A stretch of 64,000 nt of DNA, from assembly GCF_012976305.1 (NCBI RefSeq), contig NZ_JABDSR010000005.1, positions 99,383 through 163,382 of the forward strand, given 5' to 3'. The position numbers were made by a program, and so were the translations under genes. The DNA comes from Peptoniphilus faecalis (GTDB lineage Bacteria > Bacillota > Clostridia > Tissierellales > Peptoniphilaceae). Below, in pieces: positions 1 through 8,756 of this stretch. The notes beneath the pieces are model-generated. The model had not been told where the DNA came from. It ran no database searches and worked only from the letters and a program-made list of their open reading frames with translations. Each line of letters begins with the position of its first letter. The stretch's first letter is position 1.

Positions 1-215
1 CTTCTATTATCCACCCTCTTAAAAAGAAAATTCAACGAGTTGAGCTTTCTTTTTTTAAAGACAACGACGGCAAGTCAAATACTTTTGGAGAGCACAAGGC
101 TTTAATAGAAGCTCTTAAAAAAAGAGATTTGGAATTGGCTAAGCTTTGTTTAAAAGCAAATTGGTACAACTCAATAAATTTAGTAAAAGGAAAAAGTAAA
201 AATAAGGATAAATAG
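1..215 (+). CDS. GntR-family regulator, C-terminal end (partial)
   Basis: Reading from base 3 gives 70 codons and a TAG stop at 213-215; the 5' part lies outside the window. The visible tail contains 'EHKALIEALKKRDLELAKL', which fits the last helices of an FCD ligand-binding domain (a conserved His followed by an acidic/Ala-rich helix) of FadR-type GntR repressors. The DNA-binding half cannot be seen, so the family call rests on this helix pattern alone. A terminator hairpin follows about 60 bases downstream. Confidence 0.6.
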   Translation, partial: SIIHPLKKKIQRVELSFFKDNDGKSNTFGEHKALIEALKKRDLELAKLCLKANWYNSINLVKGKSKNKDK

Positions 216-272
216 TTTTATAAATTATATAGAAGTATTTTTTTTCAATTTAAACTGCCTTTTTTGCAAACA

Positions 273-307
273 AAAACTCAGAACTATTGACGCTCTGAGT
301 TTTTTAT
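273..307 (+). terminator. Rho-independent terminator after the GntR gene
   Basis: Inverted repeat AAACTCAGA (274-282) / TCTGAGTTT (294-302) with an 11-base loop, followed by a run of T. Confidence 0.8.
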
Positions 308-418
308 TTTGCTATTAAATTGTATCTTTCACTTTAAATAATCTTATTTATAAAATTTTTTTATTAATTTAAGCTAATTGTAAACTTTGCTTTACTGTTT
401 ACTTTTTATCAAATTAAA

Positions 419-1063
419 TCAAACTTTTGTAAAGGTTCTTGGCGTTAGCTTATTTTCTATTATTCCAAGTATAAAGTCTGCCAATACTGCCATTAGTGCC
501 GTTGGTATTGCTCCTGCAATTATTATCGGGCTTCCATTGGCAACAGTTATTCCTCTTGTTATTATATCGCCAAGTCCTCCTGCACCTATGAAGGTTCCCA
601 CTGCTGTTACTCCTATGGCAAGGACTAGTGCATTTCTAATGCCGCCCATTATAATTGAAATTGCAAGGGGCAATTCAACTTTTGTCATTAGTTGAATTCT
701 TGTCATGCCCATACCCATTGCTGCGTCAACAAGTTCTGGCGTTACAGAATTTATGCCAGAAACTGTGTTTTTTAATATGGGAAGAATTGCGTATAGAAAT
801 ACGGCAAAGACCACTGTATTTGGCCCCGTTCCTATTAAAAACATGAGTATGGCAAGCATTGCAAGGGAAGGTATGGTCTGCATTACATTGGCAATGCTAA
901 TTGTAAGCCTTGAAAGTTTTCTTTTTCTCGCCACAAAAAATCCAAGAGGTATTGCAATTATTGATGCAAATAAAACTCCATAAAGGGAAATTAAAAAGTG
1001 CCTAATAAATTGCTCAAAAACATAGCTTGAATTTTGTGCGTAGTACATTATTACCTCAGACAT
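419..1063 (-). CDS. opuCD: Osmoprotectant ABC transporter permease (OpuCD-like)
   Basis: Membrane permease of an OpuC/ProU-type importer for glycine betaine, carnitine or choline. It has about five to six hydrophobic segments and the binding-protein-dependent permease EAA-like loop ('ELVDAAMGMGMTRIQLMTKV'), plus the glycine-rich 'GAGGLGDIITRG' typical of this family. The start is placed at the ATG at 1063, because an AGGAGG lies 6 bases before it; a longer reading from a TTG at 1081 would place that site inside the gene. It overlaps the end of the binding-protein gene by 8 bases, so translation is probably coupled. It is the last gene of a four-gene opuC operon. Confidence 0.9.
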   Translation of the reverse strand: MSEVIMYYAQNSSYVFEQFIRHFLISLYGVLFASIIAIPLGFFVARKRKLSRLTISIANVMQTIPSLAMLAILMFLIGTGPNTVVFAVFLYAILPILKNTVSGINSVTPELVDAAMGMGMTRIQLMTKVELPLAISIIMGGIRNALVLAIGVTAVGTFIGAGGLGDIITRGITVANGSPIIIAGAIPTALMAVLADFILGIIENKLTPRTFTKV

Positions 1064-2036
1064 TTTTTCCTCCTTCCACAAAAGTTTTATACTCTTGTAA
1101 CTTATTTTTGTCGACTTTTACATCTTCAAAATAATTATTTTTTTTCAAAAAGTTTTCTGCTACCTTTGCCGGTTCAATTAAGTCTTCATCTGCTTGTCTA
1201 TTTAATTCCTGCATAGTTTTTGATGAGACTTGTCCCACTAGTTTCATTATTGCAATTTCTGCTTCTGGATATTTTTCCACAATTTCTTCCGATGCAATGG
1301 GCGATGCGTCATAGGGTGGGAAAAGTCTTTTGTCATCTTCTAATATTACTAAGTCGTAAGATGAAATTTTTCCGTCAGTTGAGTATCCAAGGACTACATC
1401 CATTTCGCCACTGGCAAGTGCTGTATATACGAGTCCAATATCCATTGGGTAGACACTTTTAAATCCATAGCCATAAGTTTCTTGAAAGGCTTTATATCCA
1501 TCGCCTTCTCTCTTTATCCAAGCGGTGTCAACTCCAACGCTAACTTTGTCCTTTAGTTTTTCTAAATCTGAAACTTTTTTAAGATTATTTTCTTCTGCAA
1601 ATTTTTTAGTAACCATAAAGGCATATGTGTTGTCAAAGCCAAAGGATGGATACCAAAATCTATTCCACCTTTTATAATATTCCTTCATTACAACTTCTTG
1701 TGCTTCTTTTGGATCTCTTATTGGTTTCATGCCAAGTTCGCCACTAAGTGCGGTACCTGTGTACATGGCACCAACTACATTGACATCTCCTTTTAACATG
1801 GCTATGTGATTTAAGACTGATGATGATAAATTTGTTATTAGTGAAACATTAAGGTCTGTGTGATGTTCTATCATTTGCTTAACCATTTCTCCCAATATTT
1901 GTCTTTCAGTATTCGACCCAGTGGCAACAACTACATTTGTTTTTGTGTTTCCACCAATGCCTGGTAATGTGCAAGATGTCAAAAATATGGAAGCCATCGC
2001 AAAAATTAAAATTAATTTTTTAAATTTTTTCATCAT
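1056..2036 (-). CDS. opuCC: Osmoprotectant-binding lipoprotein (OpuCC-like)
   Basis: Extracellular substrate-binding protein of the betaine/carnitine/choline importer. The N-terminus is a lipoprotein signal: KK-rich start, hydrophobic stretch, then the lipobox LTSC with Cys22 as the lipid-anchored residue. The remainder (about 300 residues) fits the OpuAC/OsmX-type periplasmic-binding fold, including 'VVVATGSNTERQILGEM' near the mature N-terminus. It lies between the two permease genes, as in Bacillus opuC, and its ATG overlaps the stop codon of the upstream permease. The exact ligand cannot be read from the sequence. Confidence 0.9.
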   Translation of the reverse strand: MMKKFKKLILIFAMASIFLTSCTLPGIGGNTKTNVVVATGSNTERQILGEMVKQMIEHHTDLNVSLITNLSSSVLNHIAMLKGDVNVVGAMYTGTALSGELGMKPIRDPKEAQEVVMKEYYKRWNRFWYPSFGFDNTYAFMVTKKFAEENNLKKVSDLEKLKDKVSVGVDTAWIKREGDGYKAFQETYGYGFKSVYPMDIGLVYTALASGEMDVVLGYSTDGKISSYDLVILEDDKRLFPPYDASPIASEEIVEKYPEAEIAIMKLVGQVSSKTMQELNRQADEDLIEPAKVAENFLKKNNYFEDVKVDKNKLQEYKTFVEGGKNV

Positions 2037-2668
2037 GCCACCTCACTTGTCTTGTTAGGTGAAAGCTTGTCTTCCAAAATTCCAAAGAAGAAATCAACGA
2101 TTATAGCCATTAATGTTACGGGAATTGTTCCCCATACAACCATTGGCATTATTGCATTTGTAAGTCCATTAAATATAAAATCTCCTAGTCCTCCTGCTCC
2201 AACATAGGATGCTAGAGTTGTCCATGCAAGTACATAAATAGCAGAAAGTCTTATACCACTCATAATTACTGGCATAGCCATTGGTATTTGAACCTTCAGA
2301 AGAATTTGCGACCTCGTCATACCCATGCCCTTGGCTGCGTCAATTAATTTGTCGTTAACTCCTGCTATTCCTAGATAAGTATTTCTCAAAATTGGAAGTA
2401 AAGAATAGATAAAAAGGGAAACTATGGCAGGTTTTTTGCCAACTCCAAAAATTGGAATCATAAGTGCCAATAGTGCAAAGGAAGGTACAGTTTGGAGTAC
2501 TGATGCAATTGCCATTACAATTTTTGCCGTAGTCTTTGAGCGAGTTAAAAATATTCCCAGTGGAACTGCAATTAAAACTCCAAAAAATAGTGAAATGGCT
2601 GCAATAAAAAGATGTTCCATTGATTTTGATAAAATTTCTCCACTATTAGCAAGTAAAAAATCAATCAT
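2033..2668 (-). CDS. opuCB: Osmoprotectant ABC transporter permease (OpuCB-like)
   Basis: First permease of the osmoprotectant importer, about 211 residues, with several membrane segments, the loop 'DKLIDAAKGMGMTRSQILLKV' that contacts the ATPase, and 'GAGGLGDFIFNGL'. The ATG at 2668 is preferred over a GTG at 2677, because AGGTGA lies 6 bases before the ATG and overlaps the GTG. It overlaps the ATPase gene end by 8 bases. It resembles OpuCD in the same operon, consistent with a heterodimeric membrane domain. Confidence 0.9.
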   Translation of the reverse strand: MIDFLLANSGEILSKSMEHLFIAAISLFFGVLIAVPLGIFLTRSKTTAKIVMAIASVLQTVPSFALLALMIPIFGVGKKPAIVSLFIYSLLPILRNTYLGIAGVNDKLIDAAKGMGMTRSQILLKVQIPMAMPVIMSGIRLSAIYVLAWTTLASYVGAGGLGDFIFNGLTNAIMPMVVWGTIPVTLMAIIVDFFFGILEDKLSPNKTSEVA

Positions 2669-3881
2669 TATCTTCACCTATCTTTTTAGATGCCTCTCCT
2701 GATGCGTCTTTCATAAGTTCTGACAAGTTGTCGTCTTCAAAAATTTCTTCACTTTCTTCGCCATCTTCATTTTCCCAAAGGTTCGTGTAAATTGTATCTA
2801 CTACGGAAGCTCTAGTTACTAGACCAACGAGTTTGTTTTCTATATCCACTACTGGAAGGTTTTTTATATCCAGGTTATAAATATCTCTTATGGCATTCAT
2901 AATAACTGTGTCTTCTCTTATTGCGTGAACTTTTTCCATTACTTCATTAAGGGACTTTATTTTTTTACCAAATCTTCCTATGTCAAACATTCCAACTGCT
3001 CCAAGAAGATGGCTTTCTTCGTCAGTTACAAAAATTGTATCTACTCTTCTCTTTCTCATAAGGGCAAGGGCATCGTAAGTAGACCTATCGCTAGAAAGTG
3101 AAACTGGATCTTTTAACATTATTGTTTCTACTGTTCTGTAAGATGTTTTTGCTTCGTTTAACTTTTCTTCTCCAAGCATATCTTCCACGTACTTGCTCTT
3201 TGGATTTTTTAAAATATTTTCTGGCGTGTCAAATTGTTCCACATGTCCCTTTCTCATGATTACAATTCTATCTGCAAGGGACAGCGCCTCGTCCATATCG
3301 TGAGAAACAAATACTATGGTCTTTCCCATTTCTTTTTGAAGTCTCTTTACAAGTTTTTGCAAAGCATCTCTAGTTATTGGATCAAGTGCGCCAAAGGGCT
3401 CGTCCATTAATATAATATCTTGATCTGCTGCAAGAGCTCTTATTACTCCTATTCTTTGTTGTTGTCCTCCAGATAGTTCCGATGGATATTTATCTAAATA
3501 AGATAAGGGCAAGTCTACTTTTTCGATTAAGTTTTCTGCTATTGGTCTAAGTTTGTCTTCGTCCCACTTTAAAAGTCTTGGCACGAGGACTATGTTATCG
3601 TAGACTGTCATATGCGGGAGTAGTCCAATTTGTTGAATTACATATCCAATTTTCCTTCTAAGATCAACTGGATCCATGTTTTTTATGCTAACTCCATTTA
3701 TCAAGATATCTCCACTAGTTATGTCATTCATTCTGTTGATCATTCTCATGCAAGTAGTCTTCCCCGATCCACTGGCTCCAATAAAGCATATAAATTCGCC
3801 ATCCTTAAATTTTAAATTTATATTTTCAGCTGCAACCTGATTGCCAGGATAGATTTTACTGACATTTTTAAATTCTATCAT
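2661..3881 (-). CDS. opuCA: Osmoprotectant ABC transporter ATPase with CBS domains (OpuCA-like)
   Basis: ATPase that powers the importer. Residues about 1-240 are an ABC domain with Walker A 'GASGSGKTT', signature 'LSGGQQQR' and Walker B 'IILMDEPFGALDP'. Residues about 250-365 hold two CBS motifs ('DPVSLSSDRSTYDALALM' and 'DIKNLPVVDIENKLVGLV'), which in this family sense ionic strength or nucleotides. The tail is acidic (EEDGEESEEIFEDD). It is the first gene of the operon, with AGGAGAGG before the ATG and a candidate promoter just upstream. Confidence 0.93.
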   Translation of the reverse strand: MIEFKNVSKIYPGNQVAAENINLKFKDGEFICFIGASGSGKTTCMRMINRMNDITSGDILINGVSIKNMDPVDLRRKIGYVIQQIGLLPHMTVYDNIVLVPRLLKWDEDKLRPIAENLIEKVDLPLSYLDKYPSELSGGQQQRIGVIRALAADQDIILMDEPFGALDPITRDALQKLVKRLQKEMGKTIVFVSHDMDEALSLADRIVIMRKGHVEQFDTPENILKNPKSKYVEDMLGEEKLNEAKTSYRTVETIMLKDPVSLSSDRSTYDALALMRKRRVDTIFVTDEESHLLGAVGMFDIGRFGKKIKSLNEVMEKVHAIREDTVIMNAIRDIYNLDIKNLPVVDIENKLVGLVTRASVVDTIYTNLWENEDGEESEEIFEDDNLSELMKDASGEASKKIGEDND

Positions 3882-3907
3882 TCTAACCTCTCCTTTTTAC
3901 TTATTTT

Positions 3908-3934
3908 ATTATACCCTAAATAATGATATTTCAA
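3908..3934 (-). promoter_or_regulatory. Candidate promoter of the opuC operon
   Basis: On the minus strand, TATAAT (plus 3908-3913) with TTGAAA 15 bases upstream (plus 3929-3934). The spacing is short, so the -35 assignment is uncertain. Confidence 0.45.
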
Positions 3935-3946
3935 AAATTACTCATT

Positions 3947-3974
3947 TTGACCTTTTGTACATAAATGTTATAAT
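3947..3974 (+). promoter_or_regulatory. Promoter of the EncFtn ferritin gene
   Basis: TTGACC at 3947-3952, 16-base spacer, TATAAT at 3969-3974, then AAGGAGG at 4001 and ATG at 4013. It is back to back with the opuC promoter. Confidence 0.65.
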
Positions 3975-4012
3975 AGTCTTGTAAGTATATTTTTTGTTTT
4001 AAGGAGGATATT

Positions 4013-4312
4013 ATGGCTAACGATTATCATGAACCAGCAGAAGAATTGACAAAAAAATCAAGGGATATTATTAGAGCAATCAATTCATTAAAAGAAGAAA
4101 TTGAAGCAGTTGACTGGTACTACCAAAGAGTTTCTCTTTCTGAAGATAAAGAATTAAAGGAAATAATGTGGCACAATGCAAAAGAAGAAATGGAACACGC
4201 AATGATGACACTTGAATGGTTGCGAAGAAACCAAGAAGGTTGGGACGAACAAATGAGAACTTACTTGTTCTGTGAAGGCGATATTATGGACGCAGAACAT
4301 GATAGTAAGTAA
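4013..4312 (+). CDS. EncFtn-family ferritin-like iron-oxidising protein
   Basis: A 99-residue two-helix ferritin-like protein closely resembling the encapsulated ferritin (EncFtn) of Rhodospirillum rubrum. As recalled from that protein, its ferroxidase residues E31/E32/E34/W38/Y39/E62/H65 correspond here to E28, E29, E31, W35, Y36, E59 and H62, all present; the block 'TLEWLRRNQEGWDEQMRTYLF' is also typical. EncFtn forms a ring-shaped decamer that oxidises Fe(II) inside an encapsulin shell. Here the chain ends soon after 'FCEGDIMDAEHDSK', with no C-terminal shell-targeting peptide visible, and no encapsulin gene lies within the window. It is monocistronic between its own promoter and a terminator. 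The fold call is strong; function without a shell is open. Confidence 0.85.
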   Translation: MANDYHEPAEELTKKSRDIIRAINSLKEEIEAVDWYYQRVSLSEDKELKEIMWHNAKEEMEHAMMTLEWLRRNQEGWDEQMRTYLFCEGDIMDAEHDSK

Positions 4313-4340
4313 AGGATAATATTATAAAAAATAATATACT

Positions 4341-4379
4341 AAAAAATGGCTAAATATTTTTATATCTAGCCATTTTTTA
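4341..4379. terminator. Bidirectional terminator between the ferritin and AI-2E-family genes
   Basis: AAAAAATGGCTA / TAGCCATTTTTT stem with an AT-rich loop; A and T runs on both sides allow use in both directions by the converging genes. Confidence 0.8.
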
Positions 4380-5591
4380 AACTTTTTTTATTCTAATATC
4401 TAAATTTTTTTCCTTAATTTTATATTCAGTATATTCTCTCATCAGTTCATAAAGAGTAGATGCTAATGGTATAAATACCCACATTCCCACTACTCCAAAT
4501 AGAGAACCACCAACTGTAATTGCAAATAATGTCCAAAGTGATGGAAGTCCTACTTTGTTTCCAACTATCTTTGGGTATACTAAATTAGATTCAATTTGTT
4601 GAAGAATCAAAATTAAAACTATAAAGGCAATTCCCTTTGTAGGGTTTTCTATTACTGTCATTACAAAGCCCATGGCTCCGCCCAAAAAAGGTCCAATTAT
4701 TGGAATGAGATCTGTAACTCCAATTATAACTCCAAGGGTTGCTGCATTGGGAACTCCAATTATAAAGCATGATACAAAGGTTGCAATTCCTATAAAAGTC
4801 GCTACTGTAAGTTGTCCTCTTATAAATCCAAAAAAGTTTTCGTGAAGAAGGTGCATTACATGAATTATTTTATTTGCAACTCTATTGTTAAAGAAGGAAT
4901 AGCAAATCCTTGTAGCTTGATATCCAAGTCTTTCCTTGTCAGCCAAAATATAAATTGATGTTATAAGGGCAAGCATAAAGGATACAAGTCCGCCTAATAT
5001 GCTTGATGCAGTTGAAATTGCACTATTAATTATATTTGATGACTTTTCCTTCGATGTTACAAAGTCCTTAATTCTGTTAAATATTTCATTCCAGCTTAAA
5101 TTATCATACTCACTTTGCAGTTTGTCTGAATAATTACTTAGATAGGGAATTTCTCTAGTCTTGTCAATTGCCATTTGTAAAAAGCTTGGCAGTGATTTCC
5201 TAATTCCGTCAAAGGATTTAATTAGTTGAGGTACAATTATTGCCATTATTATAAATATTACTAGTATAATAAATATAAAGGATAGAGCTATGGAAATTGT
5301 CCTCTTATGCTTTTCTATTTTTTTATTTTTTATTTTGCTAAAAACTTTTCTCTCAAAAAAGTTTAGAGGTATTTTCATTATAAAGGCAATGACTCCACCT
5401 AGTATGAAAGGTGTCATTATTCCAAGTAATATGCCAAAACCCGTGAATATACTTTTGCTATTTAAAAATAAATAGGCAATGAATAGTAGTGCTAGTCCCG
5501 TTAAAAAAATCTTTTTATAAACTTCATTTTTAAAGGACAATTTCCTTAGTGGACTATTTCCACTTTCTCTTGTTTCTCTTTTTTCTTCCAT
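4377..5591 (-). CDS. AI-2E family transporter (YdiK/PerM/TqsA type)
   Basis: Polytopic membrane protein of 404 residues, the usual length for the AI-2E exporter superfamily. It has about eight hydrophobic segments and the family's conserved glycine/proline-rich block 'DLIPIIGPFLGGAMGFV' followed by 'QQIESNLVYPKIVGNKVGLP'. Members export autoinducer-2 or small solutes, or act as Na+(Li+)/H+ antiporters, so the substrate is unknown. It is the last gene of a four-gene operon, 8 bases after the unknown gene, with AGGAGG before the ATG. Confidence 0.85.
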   Translation of the reverse strand: MEEKRETRESGNSPLRKLSFKNEVYKKIFLTGLALLFIAYLFLNSKSIFTGFGILLGIMTPFILGGVIAFIMKIPLNFFERKVFSKIKNKKIEKHKRTISIALSFIFIILVIFIIMAIIVPQLIKSFDGIRKSLPSFLQMAIDKTREIPYLSNYSDKLQSEYDNLSWNEIFNRIKDFVTSKEKSSNIINSAISTASSILGGLVSFMLALITSIYILADKERLGYQATRICYSFFNNRVANKIIHVMHLLHENFFGFIRGQLTVATFIGIATFVSCFIIGVPNAATLGVIIGVTDLIPIIGPFLGGAMGFVMTVIENPTKGIAFIVLILILQQIESNLVYPKIVGNKVGLPSLWTLFAITVGGSLFGVVGMWVFIPLASTLYELMREYTEYKIKEKNLDIRIKKV

Positions 5592-5599
5592 AATCCTCC

Positions 5600-6109
5600 T
5601 TATTTTTTTGAAAGGCTATCTAAAAAGTCAAAATAATCTTCAAAAAAAGATTTTTGCATATCAAGCATACTATTGATGTAGATTTCAGAAAAATTAAGTG
5701 CCAATTTCATTTGTCTAGAGAAAATCTCTCTGTAATCGTCGAGAATTCCAAGGGTTTCTTCTTTAATTTCTTCTTGATTATAAAGCATTGGCAAATTGCT
5801 TTTCCTTTTATTTTTTTTCTTTTTATCTTCATAGATATTTGGATTTATTTCCATAATTATTTCAAAACCCTTGTCATCTGGTTTTTCCTTTTCCTTTAAG
5901 TTGATTTCAATATTTTCTTCTTTTAAAGGAGCTTTGCCATAATCTAGTGGAAGCAAATATCTAATGGGATTTACAGCAAGAGATTTTTTGTCTTCCTCTT
6001 CCTTTGTAAAGGAAATTACACCGCTATTTTGGTGCTTTGAAATTTCTTTTAATTTTAAATCGTCTATTTTTTTTGAATCTTCATTATTTTTTAAATCTTT
6101 TTTACTCAA
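5600..6109 (-). CDS. Hypothetical charged protein, unknown function
   Basis: Not recognised. It encodes 169 residues rich in Lys, Glu and Asp with no membrane segment or signal peptide. The first two thirds look disordered (runs such as 'EDKKKKNKRKSN'), while the end 'MKLALNFSEIYINSMLDMQ' into 'FDFLDSLSKK' could be amphipathic helices. The start is a TTG at 6109 with GAGAGG 7 bases upstream, 1 base after the stop of the radical SAM gene, so expression is tightly linked to it. It lies between a radical SAM enzyme and a membrane transporter. Confidence 0.7.
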   Translation of the reverse strand: MSKKDLKNNEDSKKIDDLKLKEISKHQNSGVISFTKEEEDKKSLAVNPIRYLLPLDYGKAPLKEENIEINLKEKEKPDDKGFEIIMEINPNIYEDKKKKNKRKSNLPMLYNQEEIKEETLGILDDYREIFSRQMKLALNFSEIYINSMLDMQKSFFEDYFDFLDSLSKK

Positions 6110-6110
6110 T

Positions 6111-6977
6111 TTAAAAACCTCTCAATACATCAGGTCTAAAATTTTTCTTTTTCAAAGTTTTTTCTATCGCCTTAATGAGATCTAGCCTGTCTTCGTTTAA
6201 ATTTCCTGCTAAAAGAACATAATTTGATGCATGATTAGACCTAAAGACTGTTCCTTCTGAATCAACATGTTCCAAAAATATTTTCATCTCTTCTAATATT
6301 TCGCCAGCATCGGGCATTTTAAATTTGCCAGAAATATAATCTGAGTAAAGTGGAGTATTCTTATAAATTCTCATAGTGAGGTATCCCAAGAAATCTGGCT
6401 TAGTTTCTGATACAAGTTTTGCAGTTCCCACTGCATTTTTTTCCATTCCTTCAACTCCACCTAATCCTGCAATAATAGTAACAGAAGTCTTAAATCCCGC
6501 TTCCTTTGCTTTTTTCATTGCAGTTACGTACTCTTCATAGGTGATGCCCTTTTTAATTTCTTTTAGAAGTTCTTCATCCCCAGTTTCAAATCCAATGTAT
6601 AACATTTCAAGTCCTTCTTCACGAAGCCTTTTTAATTCATCAAGGGACTTCCTATTAATGTCTTGAGCAGTCGCATAAGATGAAACTCTATTTACATTGG
6701 GATAATATTTTTTTATAGTTCTTAAAATTTCAATTAAATCTTCTGTCTTCAAAACAAGTGCATCTCCATCAGCCAAGAAGATTCTTTCAAAATAATCTCT
6801 GTAAGAGCTCATTTCAACTAAATCCTTTTTAATATCTTCAAGAGATCTTATCCTAAAGTCGTCATCTTTATACATATAACAAAATGTACAATTGTTGTGA
6901 GAACATCCCACAGTCGCCTGAATAATTAGTGACCTCGCCTCACTTGGCGGTCTAAAAACATTTCCATAGTACTGCAT
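6111..6977 (-). CDS. Radical SAM protein (Elp3-like core), substrate unknown
   Basis: A 288-residue radical S-adenosylmethionine enzyme. The cluster-binding cysteines are C25, C30 and C33 in 'GCSHNNCTFCYM', a CX4CX2C spacing, and the glycine-rich SAM-binding region is seen in 'MLYIGFETGDEELL' and 'TIIAGLGGVEGME'. The N-terminal 'YYGNVFRPPSEARSLIIQ' is typical of a widespread uncharacterised bacterial group. No accessory C-terminal cluster motif is visible. It sits in the pncB operon (24-base gap), with GGGGAG before the ATG. Confidence 0.85.
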   Translation of the reverse strand: MQYYGNVFRPPSEARSLIIQATVGCSHNNCTFCYMYKDDDFRIRSLEDIKKDLVEMSSYRDYFERIFLADGDALVLKTEDLIEILRTIKKYYPNVNRVSSYATAQDINRKSLDELKRLREEGLEMLYIGFETGDEELLKEIKKGITYEEYVTAMKKAKEAGFKTSVTIIAGLGGVEGMEKNAVGTAKLVSETKPDFLGYLTMRIYKNTPLYSDYISGKFKMPDAGEILEEMKIFLEHVDSEGTVFRSNHASNYVLLAGNLNEDRLDLIKAIEKTLKKKNFRPDVLRGF

Positions 6978-7001
6978 ATTTCTCCCCTTCTAATTTTATT
7001 T

Positions 7002-8456
7002 TTAATTTTTACCGTGTTTCTTTAATAAATCGTCCTTAACCTTCCAAAGTTTTTCTGATAAATCCACGATGTATTCATTTGGATTGTCTAGTCTCTTAGT
7101 TTCTTCCCACAATGTGTCTAGTTCCCTCTCTGCCTTCTTCTTTATTTCTTCAAGACTTGGAAGTTTGTAGACAAGTTTGCCTTTGTCGTATATTTGTACG
7201 AGAACTTTTTTGGCAGTGTAATTTGTGAGAGTTTTTCTCTTCCAAGTGTAAATTGGATGGAAAATTTCATAATTGTCTTTTGGTATTTCTTCATCTCTTA
7301 ATGCAACTACATCTGCCATTGCCTTCCCCGTTTCATTTTCGTAAAATCTATAAAGTTCTTTAAACCCTGGAGTAGTAATTTTTGTAACATTTTCAGAAAT
7401 TTTTATCTTTGGAGTAATTTTTCCATCTTCATCGACAGTTGCAACTAATTTATAGACACCACCAAAAACTGGAGATGATTTTGATGTAATAAGTCTTTCG
7501 CCAACTCCAAAGGAATCGAGTTTTGCTCCTTGATGTAAAATAGTCCTTATTGTGTATTCGTCAAGTGAGTTTGACGCCATAATTTGCACATCTTGATAAC
7601 CTGCGTCATCAAGCATTTTTCTCGCTTTATTTGATATATATGTTATATCCCCTGAATCGATTCTTATGCCCTTTGGTCTAAATCCACGAGGAACAACTTC
7701 TTCATCAAAAACTTTTATTGCATTTGGCACTCCTTCTTTAAGAGTGTCATAAGTATCTACTAATAAAAGACAATTGTCTGGATAAACTCTTGCAAAGGCC
7801 CTAAAGGCTTCAAGTTCTGTGTCAAACATCTGAATCCAAGAATGTGCCATTGTGCCAAGAGCTGGCACGCCAAACATTTTGTCAGATAATGTGTTGGCAG
7901 TCCCTGCACATCCCCCAATATATGCAGCTCTTGCCCCTAAATTTGCAGCAGAATATCCCTGTGCTCTCCTTGAGCCAAATTCAACAACGGGTCTTCCCTT
8001 TGCTTGTTTTACAATTCTTGAGGCCTTTGTGGCTATCATTGATTGATGATTTAAAGTTAGAAGTATCATAGTTTCTAACATTTGTGCTTGAATTGCAGGC
8101 CCTCTTACTGTAACAAGGGGTTCACCGGGAAAGGCTAAAGTCCCTTCTGGCATTGCCCACACATCACATTCAAATTTGAAATCTCTTAAATATTCTAAAA
8201 ATTCTTCGTCAAAAATATTTTTCTTTCTCAAAAACTCTATGTCCTCTTCAAAGAAGTGAAGATTTTCCATATATTCGATCAATTGTTCTAGCCCAGCAAT
8301 AATAGTGTATTCACCGTTATCAGGCACTTCTCTAAAAAACATATCGAAGATTACAGTCTTATCTCTCATTCCTTCTTTAAAAAATCCATTTGCCATTGTT
8401 AATTCATAAAAATCCACAAGAAGCGTGAAATTTTTTTTAACATTATAATTTACCAT
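7002..8456 (-). CDS. pncB: Nicotinate phosphoribosyltransferase
   Basis: Converts nicotinate and PRPP, with ATP, to nicotinate mononucleotide in the NAD salvage (Preiss-Handler) pathway. At 484 residues it has the length of the Gram-positive long form. Recognisable family blocks are 'LLVDFYELTMANGFF' near the start, 'VEFGSRRAQGYSAANLGARAAYIGG', 'GTMAHSWIQMF' with the catalytic-region His, and 'RGFRPKGIRIDSGD'. It heads an operon with the radical SAM, unknown and AI-2E-family genes, with AAGGAAG upstream of the ATG. Confidence 0.95.
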   Translation of the reverse strand: MVNYNVKKNFTLLVDFYELTMANGFFKEGMRDKTVIFDMFFREVPDNGEYTIIAGLEQLIEYMENLHFFEEDIEFLRKKNIFDEEFLEYLRDFKFECDVWAMPEGTLAFPGEPLVTVRGPAIQAQMLETMILLTLNHQSMIATKASRIVKQAKGRPVVEFGSRRAQGYSAANLGARAAYIGGCAGTANTLSDKMFGVPALGTMAHSWIQMFDTELEAFRAFARVYPDNCLLLVDTYDTLKEGVPNAIKVFDEEVVPRGFRPKGIRIDSGDITYISNKARKMLDDAGYQDVQIMASNSLDEYTIRTILHQGAKLDSFGVGERLITSKSSPVFGGVYKLVATVDEDGKITPKIKISENVTKITTPGFKELYRFYENETGKAMADVVALRDEEIPKDNYEIFHPIYTWKRKTLTNYTAKKVLVQIYDKGKLVYKLPSLEEIKKKAERELDTLWEETKRLDNPNEYIVDLSEKLWKVKDDLLKKHGKN

Positions 8457-8756
8457 TTTATACTTCCTTTTTATCTACATATAATGCGCTTGATTTTTTA
8501 GCGTATTTAATTTAAATTAAGTAAATTATATCACATTGCGAAGGTTTTTGATAATTAATGCTCTTTAGAATTGTCACAAATTATAAAAGATTTTTATTTT
8601 TAAAAGATTTTTATTTTTAAAAACTCATTGTGTTATAATCTTTAAGCAAAAGTTTAGGCGGTACAAAAATATTTTAGCGCCTTTACAAATTGTATTTAGT
8701 TAAATTTAGAAAATAACTGTGCTATAATGAGAATAGATTGGTAAAGGTGAAATTTT
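8457..8756. promoter_or_regulatory. Divergent promoter region between pncB and the TtcA-like gene
   Basis: For pncB (minus) there is TATAAT at plus 8525-8530 and TTATCA at plus 8549-8554, spacer 18. For the rightward operon, TATAAT occurs at 8723-8728 and a second TTATAAT around 8634. A 17-base unit (AAAAGATTTTTATTTTT) is repeated twice near 8585-8618, and AGGCG/CGCCT (8656-8660, 8678-8682) can form a weak hairpin. No gene is seen here. Confidence 0.45.

Noticed and set aside
8585..8618. Two copies of a 17-base AT repeat as a regulatory array.
   Set aside because: Only two copies of very AT-rich sequence; simple slippage explains it.
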